Shown: positions 51,819 through 52,014 of the stretch, in pieces
Position numbering within the stretch: the stretch's first letter is position 1
Layout: each line of letters opens with the position of its first letter
Source of the DNA: Verrucomicrobiota bacterium
GTDB lineage: Bacteria; Verrucomicrobiota; Verrucomicrobiia; Verrucomicrobiales; DEV007
Direction: 5' to 3'
Length of the DNA stretch: 52,014 nt
Assembly: GCA_018970725.1 (NCBI GenBank)
Contig: JAGWVU010000032.1
Span: forward strand, 1-52,014
Program-made: the position numbers and the translations under genes
The notes under the pieces: model-generated
Seen by the model: the letters and a program-made list of their open reading frames with translations, nothing else
Database searches by the model: none
Told to the model about the DNA's origin: nothing

Positions 51819-52014
51819 TTTTTTAAGCTCGTTGTCTAATATCTGTTGAAGAGGTTGTTTCTTTGATTTACCTTGTGCCAGATGAAAGCTCAGGTTCGCA
51901 CAAATAGCGCGCTATCAAACTCGAAGTGCAATAATAACAGCCGCATATTCGTTGGTTTCAATTGTGGTGCAAGAGAAATCCGCTGCGCGTCGCCTGGCGC
52001 GAGGCGAGGACACA
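51819..52014 (+). other. AT-richer tail, no supported gene
   Basis: The stretch after the PilC-like gene is clearly richer in A and T than the rest. One frame stays open from an ATG at 51882 to the window end (44 codons), but it has no export or pilin signal and no ribosome site, so I do not call it a gene. TCGCCT and AGGCGA near the end form a short 6-base inverted repeat (6-base loop), not a convincing terminator. Confidence 0.5.

Noticed and set aside
51882-52014. Open frame running off the window end after the PilC-like gene
   Set aside because: It has no ribosome site or pilin-like signal, and its composition does not look coding.

Overview
The window comes from a GC-rich bacterial chromosome, most likely a member of the Verrucomicrobiota or a close relative in the PVC group. 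The main pointers are two planctomycete/verrucomicrobial gene pairs (DUF1549/DUF1553 plus DUF1501), an SHD1 domain, a C13-type caspase-fold lipoprotein, a DUF5069 protein, and a type IV pilus-like operon with small, strongly diverged inner-membrane proteins. No CRISPR array, transposase, integrase or phage gene was seen. Genes are dense and often coupled by 1-4 base stop/start overlaps.

Layout. 1-3454 (minus): a TPR-AAA ATPase, a TPR protein and a large membrane protein cut by the window edge. 3686-5769 (minus): two adjacent L,D-transpeptidases. 5828-15274 (plus): a HupE-like membrane protein, a TIM-barrel sugar isomerase, a SWIM/SNF2 helicase, and a secreted c-type cytochrome-like DUF1549/1553 protein coupled to a Tat-exported DUF1501 protein. 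15309-18501 (minus): a coupled run of nucleotidyltransferase, hisC and mnmE. 18698-19399 (plus): exoD-like. 19427-25014 (minus): a long divergent PurC, a C13-like cysteine peptidase lipoprotein and a very large secreted beta-propeller protein. 25077-28478: pyrD facing rsgA, with a GNAT gene and maf upstream of rsgA. 28588-33448 (plus): mazG, a C39-like lipoprotein, a trypsin-like protease with a P domain, two proteins of unknown function and a VOC protein.

The most interesting region is 34498-40776, a tightly packed six-gene plus-strand operon: a FabH/OleA-like condensing enzyme, an OleD-like reductase, a metallo-beta-lactamase-fold hydrolase, an F390-synthetase-like adenylating enzyme, an ATP-grasp enzyme and a GNAT/FemAB-like transferase. 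A sulfotransferase-like gene follows. The first two steps look like olefin (ole) biosynthesis, but the usual OleB hydrolase and OleC ligase families are absent and unrelated families stand in their place. I read this as a possible undescribed fatty-acyl-derived or beta-lactone-type metabolite pathway. This is an inference from family membership and gene order.

41909-46401 holds a Tat-exported sugar isomerase homologue and a second DUF1549/1553-DUF1501 pair, this one with an SHD1 domain instead of the N-terminal heme domain. A tRNA-Val(CAC) gene follows. From 46866 to 51818 a six-gene type IV pilus/type II secretion-like operon runs PilT-like ATPase, PilM/GspL-like, PilN-like, PilO-like, PilP-like and PilC/GspF-like. 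Its codon choice appears less GC-biased than its neighbours. The last ~200 bases are AT-richer and carry no gene I can support.
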